A DNA stretch of 64,000 nt. Source: Leisingera sp. S132 (GTDB taxonomy: Bacteria > Pseudomonadota > Alphaproteobacteria > Rhodobacterales > Rhodobacteraceae). This document shows, in pieces, positions 27,532-39,751 of this stretch (positions are counted from its first letter, which is position 1; each line of letters opens with the position of its first letter). The position numbers and the translations under genes were made by a program. Under the pieces are notes generated by a model. It searched no databases, was not told the origin of the DNA, and was given only the letters and a program-made list of their open reading frames with translations. The stretch covers positions 3,217,001-3,281,000 of the forward strand of contig NZ_CP083553.1 of the NCBI RefSeq assembly GCF_025144465.1, in the 5' to 3' direction.

Positions 27532-27607
27532 TGGCAGGGGCAGCAGGGTTCGAACCCGCGACCTACGGTTTTGGAGACCGTCGCTCTACCAACTGAGCTA
27601 TACCCCT
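27532..27607 (-). tRNA. tRNA-Trp (anticodon CCA)
   Basis: The minus strand folds as a full cloverleaf: acceptor AGGGGTA paired with TGCCCCT, D-arm TAGCTCAGTTGGTAGAGC, anticodon loop CTCCAAA with CCA, T-arm GCGGGTTCGAACCCTGC and an encoded 3' CCA. tRNA-Trp beside secE and tuf is a common bacterial arrangement; here the two neighbours have been pushed away by inserted genes. Confidence 0.97.
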
Positions 27608-27770
27608 GTGGTGCGGCATGTCCTACGGCAGGCGCGCTGCAGAGGCAAGAGGGAAAAGCGCATTTTCTTGCGCGTCCCGGATGGTTTGCAAGCGGCGGGC
27701 TTTGCCCCGGCGCAGCCATGCAGTATGACGGTGCAAATACCGGGGCCAAGCCCCTGTGCCCCCTGCAGGA

Positions 27771-28496
27771 ATGAGCCCGAGCCCCGTGAGCCTCAGAAAG
27801 AAAATCGCCGACAGCCCAAAGGTCAACCGCGCCGTGGAGGGGCTGTTTGCCGCCTATGTGCGATTCGCCTTCCGCACCTCCCGCTGGACCCGCACCGGGT
27901 TCGAGGAAATGGACGCCTGCGTGCGCCGCGGCGAGCCGGTTATTTTCGTGCTCTGGCACCAGCGGCTGATCATGGCGCCCTATCTGTTCGACACCTCGCT
28001 GGGCCGCATCTGCGCCCTGACCTCGGCTGCGCGCGCCGGGCGGCTGGCGGGGCAGATCCTGGTGCGGCTGGGGTTTGAGACCATCCCGATGTCGAGCCAC
28101 AAGCGCCACGTCGCCCTGTCCCGCGAGGTGCTGCGCCGCACCAAAGACGGCTGCTCCATCGGCATTGCCGCCGACGGTCCGCGCGGGCCTGCACGGGTCT
28201 CCTCCACCGTGCCGGTGGTCTGGGCCCGGATGACCGGCTGCCGGGTGTTCACCGTCGCCTTTGCCGAGAAAAAAGTGGTGAAACTGCCGACCTGGGACCA
28301 GCAGATGCTGCCGATGCCGTTTTCCCACGGCGTGCTGATGTGCCGGGAATGGACGGACGAAGTGCCGAAAAAGCCGAGCGACGAACAGGTGGAGATGCTG
28401 CGGCAAAGCCTGGAGGCATCGCTGGATGCGATAACGGACGCGGCGGACGCGGCAGCCGGGCGGGGCGGTGCAAGTCAGAAGTCCGCCAAATCCTGA
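27771..28496 (+). CDS. DUF374-type lysophospholipid acyltransferase-like protein
   Basis: The 241-residue product has the DUF374 pattern FVLWHQRLIMAPY, where His-Gln stands in the place of the usual H-x4-D, and SIGIAADGPRGPARVSS. These enzymes are related to LpxL/LPLAT acyltransferases of the inner membrane; acceptor unknown. The start is uncertain: ATG 27771 has AGGA almost touching it, and GTG 27787 or GTG 27756 are also possible. It begins about 160 bp after the tRNA-Trp gene, on the opposite strand. Confidence 0.75.
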   Translation: MSPSPVSLRKKIADSPKVNRAVEGLFAAYVRFAFRTSRWTRTGFEEMDACVRRGEPVIFVLWHQRLIMAPYLFDTSLGRICALTSAARAGRLAGQILVRLGFETIPMSSHKRHVALSREVLRRTKDGCSIGIAADGPRGPARVSSTVPVVWARMTGCRVFTVAFAEKKVVKLPTWDQQMLPMPFSHGVLMCREWTDEVPKKPSDEQVEMLRQSLEASLDAITDAADAAAGRGGASQKSAKS

Positions 28497-28610
28497 TCAC
28501 ACGCCGCCAAGAAACGGTTGCATTTACGGCCTTCCGAGCGTTCAGGGCTTGCCCCCCTTGGAACAAGACGCGTTTCAACTCAAACTTCACGCTTTGAGGG
28601 AGGATTTCTG

Positions 28611-29093
28611 ATGACACAAGAAGAACAGATTGCTGCACTGGACGCGTGTCAGCACCTTCAATTGACACGTTACGAAGAGGCACCTGACACTCTGGATCTC
28701 AAGCTGGTAGTTCAGGAAGCGCGGGCTGAAACCACCCCGTCCAAATTTGACACTGGAAACGAACGCTTGGATTCCATTCTTGGAGAAGCCCGCTCCGTTG
28801 TCAGTTTGCCCGATTATTCTTCTTTCACGGTCATTTTTCAAAACTATATTGGATTTTCAATAAGGGATGCAGGTTATGTCGACCCGGAACCAGGAGAAGA
28901 CTTCTCCAGAAAATTAAGAACATACACCAGCTCCGCGTTTCTCAGGTTTATTACTGAGTCAACAATTGCAATGCAGGTTCAAGACGCTCCACTGCAGCAT
29001 TTCGCCGTAGTTTGCACAGACCACGTCGTCGACGTGATCTGTGCAAGAGCACCTCAAGTATCTTGCACGAAGATCACAGATTGCGACCAGTAA
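28611..29093 (+). CDS. orphan cytosolic protein of unknown function
   Basis: The 160-residue product starts MTQEEQIAALDACQ from ATG 28611 with GGAGG 7 nt upstream. It has no signal or membrane segment. A central FTVIFQNYIGFSIRDAGY segment, then FLRFITESTIA and HFAVVCTDHVVDVICARAP, recalls an uncharacterised family seen often near toxin/immunity or island genes; this is from memory and unproved. It is A+T-rich and lies alone between the acyltransferase gene and tuf(2), opposite to tuf. Confidence 0.65.
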   Translation: MTQEEQIAALDACQHLQLTRYEEAPDTLDLKLVVQEARAETTPSKFDTGNERLDSILGEARSVVSLPDYSSFTVIFQNYIGFSIRDAGYVDPEPGEDFSRKLRTYTSSAFLRFITESTIAMQVQDAPLQHFAVVCTDHVVDVICARAPQVSCTKITDCDQ

Positions 29094-29456
29094 ATTTGGA
29101 TTGATCGGACTGCAATTTATTACACTGTAGATGCTTGTTCCTGCCGGTCCATCACCCCTTTGCCATTGAGGGAAACTTTTTTCCGCCCGGACGCCCCGCG
29201 TTCGGGCGCGGTCGACCTGCGCCTAACTTGAGGTTTGCCTCAGGCAAAACGGGCGGGCGCGATTGCATCGCACCCGGAGCTGGCGCTCCCTGCGGCCTCA
29301 AAAGCTCCGCTGGAACTTTTGCAAGACGGCCTCCGGCCCCAGGCCGGCCCCTGCTCTATCCGTAGGTCTCCGCCGTTTTTCGCCGCGAAAAACGGCCATG
29401 AAAAACCGATTTTTCATGGCCGGAAACCGCGCCGGTTTCCGGGTTGCCGCATGGAA

Positions 29457-29482
29457 AAAGGGCCTCCCGGAGGAGGCCCTTT
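29457..29482 (-). terminator. distal terminator-like hairpin after tuf(2)
   Basis: Same 11-bp stem and CGGA loop as the hairpin at 4608-4633, with an A run on its left side (a T run on the minus strand). Confidence 0.65.
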
Positions 29483-29617
29483 CTTAGATCAGAACCGTGT
29501 GGGCTCTCAGCGGTTTTCTAACGAAAACCGCCTGCCGCCCACCGTTTCAAAATCATTATTCAATGATTTTCGACACAGTCTTAGTGCGCGCGTCTCGGGA
29601 TCATCGCGTTCAAACAA

Positions 29618-29642
29618 AAAGGGCGCCGCAAGGGCGCCCTTT
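29618..29642 (-). terminator. proximal terminator after tuf(2)
   Basis: Same 10-bp stem and minus-strand T run as the terminator at 4769-4793, just after the tuf stop. Confidence 0.85.
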
Positions 29643-29667
29643 CCGTTCGAACATTCGCTGATGCGAA

Positions 29668-30843
<1,176 letters not shown>

Positions 30844-30903
30844 TGCTTAGGCGCCCTTTTGAAATGAGGGGTCGCTTGCCGACCCGGTTTCCTCTGCGCC
30901 GGC

Positions 30904-30932
30904 GGATTATTTGGTTTGCCGGCAAAAATCAA
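30904..30932 (-). promoter_or_regulatory. predicted tuf(2) promoter with a palindromic spacer
   Basis: On the minus strand, TTGATT (30927-30932), a 17-bp spacer and TAATCC (30904-30909). The spacer contains the perfect 12-bp palindrome TTTGCCGGCAAA (30915-30926), which could be a regulator site. Confidence 0.6.
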
Positions 30933-30968
30933 CCCGTTCCTGCTTGACAGGGGCGGTTTTCCCGAGCC

Positions 30969-31568
30969 TCAGCCAGCCGGTTGCGCCTCTGCCGCAGCCG
31001 CGCCTGTGCCGGCGCTGGAATCCGCCGCCGCACGCGGGGCAAACCAGCCTTCCGCTTCATGCTGCTCGGCCATCCATTCCTCGACCTTGTCGGCGATATT
31101 GATGGCGAGGCCCTGGATCTGCTCCTCCTTGGTGCGGGCATGGCCGGATCCCAGGAGGGCGCTTTCGCCGGTGGTGCTTTCGAAGATTTCCATCTGGTGT
31201 TTCTTCGCCAGGAATTTCTTCTGCGCGACGTCATAGACAAAGACGTTCACCACCACCGCGCTTTTGGGGGAGAACAGCACCGGCACGCCCGGCGGCGCCA
31301 GCATGAACCCCTCGAGCGTCACTGCGACGTCGTATTCCTGAGCCCCCTGGTAGCGGCGCAGGCGGGTGTTCAGCGCGTTTTCGATCGGCGCGGTCCATTC
31401 GCTGTGCTCGGCATCGCGAGACAGCGGCCATTGCAGCGCCTTGTCGGTGTAGACGTGGGTCACCCGGGCCTGGAAGGCGCCCAGATCCTCCGGTGCCTCG
31501 TTCAGCTGGGTTTCGCCGCAGGCGGTGAGCAGGGCCAGCGCAGCCAGCATGGAAAGAACGCGGATCAT
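30969..31568 (-). CDS. lipoprotein of unknown function
   Basis: The 199-residue protein has a lipoprotein signal with lipobox LTAC (Cys17). The mature part has FQARVTHVYTDKALQWPLSRDAEHSEWTAPIENALNTRLRRY and VAVTLEGFMLAPPGVPVLFSPKSAVVVNVFVYD, which look like an alpha/beta domain; the last 25 residues are Ala-rich. I do not recognise a named family. It is probably anchored in the outer or inner membrane facing the periplasm. It lies between parC and tuf(2) on the same strand. Confidence 0.75.
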   Translation of the reverse strand: MIRVLSMLAALALLTACGETQLNEAPEDLGAFQARVTHVYTDKALQWPLSRDAEHSEWTAPIENALNTRLRRYQGAQEYDVAVTLEGFMLAPPGVPVLFSPKSAVVVNVFVYDVAQKKFLAKKHQMEIFESTTGESALLGSGHARTKEEQIQGLAINIADKVEEWMAEQHEAEGWFAPRAAADSSAGTGAAAAEAQPAG

Positions 31569-31697
31569 GGAAATCCCCCAAGAAAAAGTCTGTCCCGCCC
31601 AGATAGCCGGGGGCAGCGGGCAGGGTAAAGGCCCGGAAACAGCAACCCCCGCGCGGGTGGCGCGGGGGGCACAGGCAGGCGGCAGGTTTCTGCTGCC

Positions 31698-34046
<2,349 letters not shown>

Positions 34047-34280
34047 GAAATCGTGATACTGCCGCCGCCGGAATTGGTAAAGCGGGCGCGCGCGAATTTC
34101 GCGCGGATGCAGCGCCGCGCCAACGTTTTGGGGGAGAAGATTGCGGACTCTCCCCTGTTTCCCCGCCGTTAACTTGCCCTAGATAGAAGGGAACCAGGCA
34201 GCTGCGCCGTGCGTTTCTTTTTCAAACCAATGCTATTTCGTGCAGCCGCCATGTGTGGTGGTACTAGGGGGGACTGGGTT

Positions 34281-34979
34281 ATGTCGCGTTTTGTTTTAGT
34301 TTCTTTCGCATTTCTGGGCTGGGGGTTCTATGAGCTCAGCGGGGGTGCGGATTTCGAGCCGCGCAAGGAACGCTCTGACGCGCTGGAGATCGCCAAGGCC
34401 GCGTTTGCCGCGCCGGAGGAGACCCGCCAGGGCAGCCGCAGCAGCAGCGCCAGCGAGGATGCCAAATCCCTGATCAGAAACGTGACTTTCCGCCCGGCCT
34501 CCGGCACGCAGGAGGCCGGACGGCCAGTGCGCCCTGCTGCCGACCCGCAACTGCGGTCGCGGGTGGCGCTGCGGCAGATCACCCAGGCCCGGCTGGCGAT
34601 CGGCGACAGCACCAGTGTATTCCCGGCGGTGGCGGACGAGGGTGCGCCGCTGCAGCTGGCGTCGCTGGAGGGCGGTCTTGCCGCTATTCAGCAGGCCTCT
34701 GCCACGGCTGACGCGCAAAACGATTCGCCGGAACCGGCGGGAGCCGCGCTGGCAGAGCCGCAGCCTGCACCGGAGCCGGACATCCGCCAGATCAGGGCCT
34801 CCCGCGTGAACATGCGGCAGGGGCCGGGCACCAATTACCCGGTGATTACCCGCCTCTTGGGCGGGGATGAGGTGATCGTGTTCGAGGACAGCGGCACCGG
34901 CTGGCTGCACCTGCGCGCACCCGGCAAAGGCAAGGTCGGCTGGATTGCCGCTTCCCTGGTGAGCAAGAAACGCCCATAA
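34281..34979 (+). CDS. SH3-domain membrane-anchored protein
   Basis: The 232-residue product starts MSRFVLVSFAFLGWGFYELSGG (one N-terminal membrane segment or signal). The middle is a low-complexity Ala/Gln/Glu linker, and the C-terminal about 65 residues form a bacterial SH3 domain: ASRVNMRQGPGTNYPVITRLLGGDEVIVF ... GWLHLRAPGKGKVGWIAASLV. Such domains bind cell-wall material. I prefer ATG 34281 (GGGGGGACTGGG upstream) to the longer reading from 34209. It is divergent from parC. Confidence 0.8.
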   Translation: MSRFVLVSFAFLGWGFYELSGGADFEPRKERSDALEIAKAAFAAPEETRQGSRSSSASEDAKSLIRNVTFRPASGTQEAGRPVRPAADPQLRSRVALRQITQARLAIGDSTSVFPAVADEGAPLQLASLEGGLAAIQQASATADAQNDSPEPAGAALAEPQPAPEPDIRQIRASRVNMRQGPGTNYPVITRLLGGDEVIVFEDSGTGWLHLRAPGKGKVGWIAASLVSKKRP

Positions 34980-35015
34980 CTGGCCCCGGAGACATCCGGG
35001 CAGAGGGGCACTCTC

Positions 35016-35846
35016 TTGAAAAAAACGATTCTGATCACAGGCTGTTCCTCCGGGATCGGCCTGGATGCGGCCCGCGGCATGCGGGAGCGGGGATGGCGGG
35101 TGTTTGCCTCCTGCCGGCAGCAGCGCGACTGCGACCGGATGCGGGCGGAAGGTTTTGAGAGCCCGCGGATAGACTACACCGATCCCGAAACCATCACCGC
35201 TGGCCTGGCGGAGGTGCTGGAGGCCACCGGCGGCACCCTGGATGCGCTGTTCAACAATGGCGCGCACGGGCTGCCGGGCGCGGTGGAGGATCTGCCGACC
35301 GAGGGTCTGCGCTCCATCTTCGAGGCGAATTTCTTTGGCTGGCATGAGCTGACCCGGCAGGTGATTCCGGTGATGCGCAGGCAGGGCCACGGGCGGATCG
35401 TGCAGAACTCCTCGATTCTGGGGTTTGTGACCTTCCCCTGGCGCGGCGCCTATGTGGCGACGAAATACGCGCTGGAGGGGCTGACGGATACGCTGCGGGT
35501 GGAGCTGCAGGGCACCGGCATCCACATGGTGCTGATCGAGCCGGGGCCGGTGACGTCGAAAATCCGCGAAAAGTCGATCCCGCATTTCGAGCGCTTCATC
35601 GACTGGAAGGCCTCGCCGCTGCGCGAGCTTTATGAATCGCGGCTGCTGAAGCGGCTGTATGAAAGCAGCGGCCCGGACCGGTTCGAGCTGCCGGCCTCTG
35701 CCGTCACCGCCAAGCTGGCGCATGCCTGCGAATCCCGGCGGCCGCGTCCGCGCTACTACGTGACCACCCCCACCCATATCGCAGGCTTCCTGCGGCGCAT
35801 CCTGCCGACCCGGGCAATTGACCGCATCCTGGTCAGGCTTGGATAG
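35016..35846 (+). CDS. short-chain dehydrogenase/reductase
   Basis: The 276-residue protein begins TTG-AAA-AAA at 35016, giving MKKTILITGCSSGIGLDAA with the TGxxxGIG nucleotide motif. It has NNGAHG, NSSILG and the catalytic Y-V-A-T-K pair. Substrate unknown; it is of the classical NAD(P)-dependent type. The gene starts 36 nt after the SH3 gene. Confidence 0.88.
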   Translation: MKKTILITGCSSGIGLDAARGMRERGWRVFASCRQQRDCDRMRAEGFESPRIDYTDPETITAGLAEVLEATGGTLDALFNNGAHGLPGAVEDLPTEGLRSIFEANFFGWHELTRQVIPVMRRQGHGRIVQNSSILGFVTFPWRGAYVATKYALEGLTDTLRVELQGTGIHMVLIEPGPVTSKIREKSIPHFERFIDWKASPLRELYESRLLKRLYESSGPDRFELPASAVTAKLAHACESRRPRPRYYVTTPTHIAGFLRRILPTRAIDRILVRLG

Positions 35847-35911
35847 GGTCGCCATCCGCCTCTGCTCGGGTTAGATGGGGTGCAACGGAATAAACGCGCT
35901 TGGGGGACAGG

Positions 35912-36115
35912 ATGTTCGATCCGCTGTATTATCTGGCACTGGCAGCCGTGGCGGCTGTGGTTGTGGCGCTGGTCATCGGCATTGGCGGCTTTGGCAAGGG
36001 CGGCGAGTTCAACCGCCGCAACGCAAACAAGATGATGCGGCTGCGCATCCTGTTTCAATTCATTGCGGTGGTGCTGGTGCTGACCTACGTCTACCTGCGC
36101 AACCAGGGAGGATAA
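35912..36115 (+). CDS. HIG1-type twin transmembrane helix small protein
   Basis: The 67-residue product begins MFDPLYYLALAAVAAVVVALVIGIGGFGKGGEFNRRNANKMMRLR and then a second membrane helix. This is the twin-helix HIG1 pattern with the GEFNRR..N..MR loop, seen widely in alphaproteobacteria and related to factors of respiratory complexes. GGGGGACAGG precedes the ATG; an in-frame TTG at 35900 is less likely. It ends 6 nt before the adenosyltransferase gene, so the two are probably cotranscribed. Confidence 0.8.
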   Translation: MFDPLYYLALAAVAAVVVALVIGIGGFGKGGEFNRRNANKMMRLRILFQFIAVVLVLTYVYLRNQGG

Positions 36116-36121
36116 GGGGCG

Positions 36122-36694
36122 ATGGTCGTTCTGAACAAGATTTACACCCGCACCGGCGACAAGGGCGAGACCGCGCTGGGGAACGGCGAGCGGGTGGCCA
36201 AGCATTCGGCGCGGGTCAATGCCTATGGCACCTCGGATGAGCTGAACTCTTTTGTCGGCGTTGCACGGCTGGAAGCGGAGGGCGAGATGGATGCCGCCCT
36301 GGCACGCATTCAGAACGATCTGTTCGATCTGGGCGCCGACCTGTGCCGGCCGGAAATGGAAAAGGACGCCACTGCGGAATACCCGCCGCTGCGGGTGGCC
36401 GTGGCGCAGGTTGAGCGGCTGGAAGCCGAGATCGACGTGATGAACAAGGATCTGGAAGCGCTGCGCAGCTTCATCCTGCCGGGCGGATCCAAGCTGGCCG
36501 CGCATCTGCATGTCTGCCGCACCGTGGCGCGGCGTGCCGAGCGGCTGGCCACCGACCTCAGCACAACCGAGGACGTGAACCCGGCCGCCGTGAAATACCT
36601 GAACCGCCTCAGCGACTGGTTCTTTGTTGCTGCCCGCACCGCCAACAATGGCGGCAAGGACGACGTTTTGTGGGTGCCCGGCGCCAACCGCTGA
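36122..36694 (+). CDS. PduO-type ATP:cob(I)alamin adenosyltransferase
   Basis: The 190-residue protein has the N-terminal ATP motif TRTGDKGETALG, the helical body with NAYGTSDELNSFVG, and the cobalamin/ATP-binding CRTVARRAERL helix. It makes adenosylcobalamin, the cofactor of mutases such as methylmalonyl-CoA and ethylmalonyl-CoA mutase. This fits with mcd elsewhere in the window. It follows the HIG1 gene by 6 nt. Confidence 0.93.
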   Translation: MVVLNKIYTRTGDKGETALGNGERVAKHSARVNAYGTSDELNSFVGVARLEAEGEMDAALARIQNDLFDLGADLCRPEMEKDATAEYPPLRVAVAQVERLEAEIDVMNKDLEALRSFILPGGSKLAAHLHVCRTVARRAERLATDLSTTEDVNPAAVKYLNRLSDWFFVAARTANNGGKDDVLWVPGANR

Positions 36695-36991
36695 GGCCCC
36701 CTGCCCCGATCCGGCCCCGGTCTGATTCGCCCTCTGGCGCCGGATTCCTGCGAATCCGGCGCCAAACGCGTCACCCGGGCCGCCGGCGCCCTGCCGCTGC
36801 GGCAGGCGGATTTCCCACCGGAAACATTCATGCGGAAATGATGTTCCAAATGCGCAAACGCGACGTCGCCGTGCGCTAACGTGACGATTTTGCCCTGTTG
36901 CGAGCCCGCACCAGCCGGTATCAACGCTGCGAGAGCATAGAGGGGGAGTCGCCCTGGGGCGGCTTGCCGTTTGTTAAGGAGAGAACGCAAA
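36695..36991. other. spacer before etfB with a perfect hairpin
   Basis: The stretch contains a perfect 13-bp hairpin (36735-36747 with 36752-36764, loop CTGC) without a T run, and a smaller CTGCCG/CGGCAG hairpin near 36791-36805. The etfB promoter probably lies in the right part but I cannot fix it. No gene is supported. Confidence 0.5.
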
Positions 36992-37750
36992 ATGAAGGTA
37001 CTCGTGCCTGTCAAACGCGTGATTGACTACAACGTGAAGGTCCGCGTCAAAGCGGACGGCAGCGGTGTCGATCTCGCCAACGTGAAAATGTCGATGAACC
37101 CCTTCGACGAAATCGCTGTCGAAGAAGCCATCCGCCTGAAAGAAGCCGGCAAGGCTGATGAGGTGGTTGCGGTTTCCATCGGCGTCAAGCAGGCTCAGGA
37201 AACCCTGCGCACCGCCCTGGCGATGGGTGCGGACCGCGCCATCCTGGTGGTTGCTGCCGACGACGTGCACACCGACATCGAGCCGCTGGCCGTTGCAAAA
37301 ATCCTGGCCAAAGTGGTCGAGGAAGAGCAGCCCGGCGTCGTGCTCTGCGGCAAGCAGGCAATCGACAACGACATGAACGCAACCGGCCAGATGCTGTCGG
37401 CGCTGCTGGGCTGGTCCCAGGGCACCTTTGCCTCGGAACTGGACATCGAAGGCGGCAACGCCAAGGTGACCCGTGAGGTTGACGGCGGCCTGCAGACCAT
37501 CTCCGTGAAGATGCCCGCCATCATCACCGTGGACCTGCGCCTGAACGAGCCGCGCTATGCGTCGCTGCCGAACATCATGAAGGCGAAGAAAAAGCCGCTG
37601 GACGAGAAGACCGCCGCCGACTACGGCGTCGACGTCACCCCGCGCCTGGAAATCGTCAAGACCGAAGAGCCGCCGGCACGCGCCGCAGGCATCATCGTCG
37701 GCTCTGTCGACGAGCTGGTTGAGAAACTCAAAGAAGCGGGGGCTGTGTAA
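36992..37750 (+). CDS. etfB: electron transfer flavoprotein beta subunit
   Basis: The 252-residue protein begins [20 protein letters not shown] and contains the AMP-binding site and the ETF-beta signature [26 protein letters not shown] carries electrons from acyl-CoA dehydrogenases to ETF:quinone oxidoreductase. ATG 36992 has AAGGAGAG 8 nt before it. The stop overlaps the etfA start (TAATG), so the two are coupled. Confidence 0.97.
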   Translation: MKVLVPVKRVIDYNVKVRVKADGSGVDLANVKMSMNPFDEIAVEEAIRLKEAGKADEVVAVSIGVKQAQETLRTALAMGADRAILVVAADDVHTDIEPLAVAKILAKVVEEEQPGVVLCGKQAIDNDMNATGQMLSALLGWSQGTFASELDIEGGNAKVTREVDGGLQTISVKMPAIITVDLRLNEPRYASLPNIMKAKKKPLDEKTAADYGVDVTPRLEIVKTEEPPARAAGIIVGSVDELVEKLKEAGAV

Positions 37751-38679
37751 TGGCTGTTCTTCTCCTTGCTGAAGTGACCGACGGCGCGCTGGCGCTGGAC
37801 GCGACCGCAAAAGCCGTTGCCGCTGCCGCACCGCTGGGCGACGTGACCGTTCTGGCCGCTGGCGCCTCTGCTGCCGCAGCTGGCGAAGAAGCTGCCAAGA
37901 TCGCAGGCGTTGCCAAGGTTCTGGTTGCTGAGGACGCATCCCTGGGCCACCGCCTGGCGGAGCCGACCGCGGCGCTGATCGCTGGCCTGGCGTCCGACTT
38001 CGAGCACATCGTTGCGCCCGCCACCACCGACGCCAAAAACGTTCTGCCGCGCGTTGCAGCCCTGCTGGACGTGATGGTGATCTCGGACGTGTCCGGCGTT
38101 GTCGACGGCAACACCTTCGAGCGCCCGATCTATGCCGGCAACGCGATCCAGACCGTGAAGTCGAACGACGCCAAGAAAGTCGTCTCCTTCCGCACCGCGT
38201 CGTTTGACGCTGCTGGCGAAGGCGGTTCCGCTTCCGTGGAAACGATCTCGGCTGCGGCAAACCCGGGCCTGTCCGAGTGGGTCGAAGACAAGGTTGCCGC
38301 AAGCGACCGTCCCGAGCTGACCTCGGCCGGCATCGTTGTCTCCGGCGGCCGCGGCGTTGGCTCCGAGGAAGACTTCAAACTGATCGAGAACCTGGCCGAC
38401 AAGCTGGGCGCCGCCGTTGGCGCGTCCCGCGCGGCGGTCGACTCGGGCTATGCCCCGAACGACTGGCAGGTGGGTCAGACCGGCAAGGTTGTTGCACCGG
38501 ACCTGTATGTCGCTGTCGGCATCTCCGGCGCCATTCAGCACCTGGCCGGCATGAAGGACTCCAAGGTCATCGTGGCGATCAACAAGGACGAGGAAGCACC
38601 GATCTTCCAGGTTGCGGACTTTGGCCTGGTTGCCGACCTGTTCGAAGCCGTCCCGGCCCTGACCGAGAAACTGGGCTGA
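37750..38679 (+). CDS. etfA: electron transfer flavoprotein alpha subunit
   Basis: The 309-residue protein has the FAD-binding C-terminal domain with [57 protein letters not shown] and [10 protein letters not shown]. It pairs with EtfB. In this window the likely electron donors include the Mcd acyl-CoA dehydrogenase. A strong terminator follows. Confidence 0.97.
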   Translation: MAVLLLAEVTDGALALDATAKAVAAAAPLGDVTVLAAGASAAAAGEEAAKIAGVAKVLVAEDASLGHRLAEPTAALIAGLASDFEHIVAPATTDAKNVLPRVAALLDVMVISDVSGVVDGNTFERPIYAGNAIQTVKSNDAKKVVSFRTASFDAAGEGGSASVETISAAANPGLSEWVEDKVAASDRPELTSAGIVVSGGRGVGSEEDFKLIENLADKLGAAVGASRAAVDSGYAPNDWQVGQTGKVVAPDLYVAVGISGAIQHLAGMKDSKVIVAINKDEEAPIFQVADFGLVADLFEAVPALTEKLG

Positions 38680-38705
38680 GCCCAGCCGGACAGCTGACCA
38701 ATAGG

Positions 38706-38732
38706 AAGGCCCGCCAATTGGCGGGCCTTTTT
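38706..38732 (+). terminator. intrinsic terminator after etfA
   Basis: A 10-bp perfect stem (38706-38715 with 38720-38729, loop AATT) followed by TTTTT. It is 26 nt after the etfA stop. Confidence 0.92.
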
Positions 38733-38775
38733 CCGTTCTGCGGGTGGCGGATGGCTGGGGCGGGACCTTGACGGC

Positions 38776-39597
38776 TCAGGCGCGCAGCAGCGGTTCCAGA
38801 TCGCAGGCCAGGGCCTCTGCGATTTTCATATGCTCCTTGGGGCCGATCATGTGGCGTGCAGCGGGCAGCTCCATCGGGCCGAAGATCATACCGGAAATGT
38901 CCTGCGCCGCGGCGGCGGAGGCGGCCTTGATCTCCAGGATACCCTGCACCTTGGGGCGCAGCGCCTCAGCCATGGCGCGGTTGACCAGCACCGGCTCCTC
39001 CAGGAAGCCGGCTTCGGCATCGAGGGCATAGCGCAGCCACAGCAGCAGGACGCGGCCCTCCAGTTCCTCCACCAGCTTACTCATCCGGTCGACCCAGCTG
39101 CGCTGCAGCTGTTCGCGCACCTGTTCAAACCGCTGCGCGGAGATATCCCGCAGCGAGCACAGCAGGTGCTTGTTGAAGTGGAATTCGGTGAAATCGATCT
39201 CGGGGTACAGGGTCTTGAGCGCGGGCTGGGCTGCCAGAAACCGGTCATTGCGGCGCGGATGCACCCGGTAGTAGGGATTGGAAATATTCTGCGCGCCCAG
39301 CATCTGCACCACGGTGAGCCGGGCGTTGCGGGCAATGCGTGTCAGGCTGTCATCAAAGGCAAAGCTGTCGAGGCCCGCGTTCACGCTGCCCAGGTTGACG
39401 CAATCCACGCCGAGACGCGCCTGCAGAGACTCCACAAACGGAAATTCAACGAATCGCCCATAGACTTCGGTTCCGCCCAGGAAGGCGACGTAAGGGTCGT
39501 CCAGGGACCGCCGCGGCCCCCGTACCAGCAGTCTGGATTGACCATATCGGACTGGTTCCCCCGCAAGCCCCCCCGGGCTTTTGAGTTCATAGCTCAT
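38776..39597 (-). CDS. DUF6473 family protein
   Basis: The 273-residue protein starts [10 protein letters not shown] at ATG 39597 (GGTGG 5 nt upstream); a TTG at 39609 would add four residues. It has the family pattern [62 protein letters not shown], which recalls SGNH-like or sulfotransferase-like surface-glycan proteins. DUF6473 is from memory, and the biochemical role is unknown. It converges on etfA. Confidence 0.7.
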   Translation of the reverse strand: MSYELKSPGGLAGEPVRYGQSRLLVRGPRRSLDDPYVAFLGGTEVYGRFVEFPFVESLQARLGVDCVNLGSVNAGLDSFAFDDSLTRIARNARLTVVQMLGAQNISNPYYRVHPRRNDRFLAAQPALKTLYPEIDFTEFHFNKHLLCSLRDISAQRFEQVREQLQRSWVDRMSKLVEELEGRVLLLWLRYALDAEAGFLEEPVLVNRAMAEALRPKVQGILEIKAASAAAAQDISGMIFGPMELPAARHMIGPKEHMKIAEALACDLEPLLRA

Positions 39598-39751
39598 AAA
39601 TACCACCAATTTTTCACCCGAGACTCACCTTGGCGGGCAACCATTGCAATTTCCCTAAAGTGAGAATTTGCCTCAAATCCCGCCTAGCTGCCCTTGTGCC
39701 TGCCCGCGCCCGGCCAGTATGGTTGCCGCAGCTATTTCAGGAGCCTGAGGC

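Larger units (their letters stand above)
29094..29667. other. hairpin-rich tail of tuf(2)
   Basis: No gene is supported. From 29372 to 29442 there are three perfect hairpins in a row: 29372-29396, 29394-29421 (12-bp stem) and 29420-29442. They precede the repeat copy, which adds four more hairpins (29457-29482, 29510-29531, 29549-29570 and 29618-29642). The section 29094-29371 shows no clear structure or coding. Confidence 0.6.

Noticed and set aside
29094-29371. Possible mobile-element end near the tuf(2) tail
   Set aside because: No transposase, terminal repeats or target duplication could be seen.
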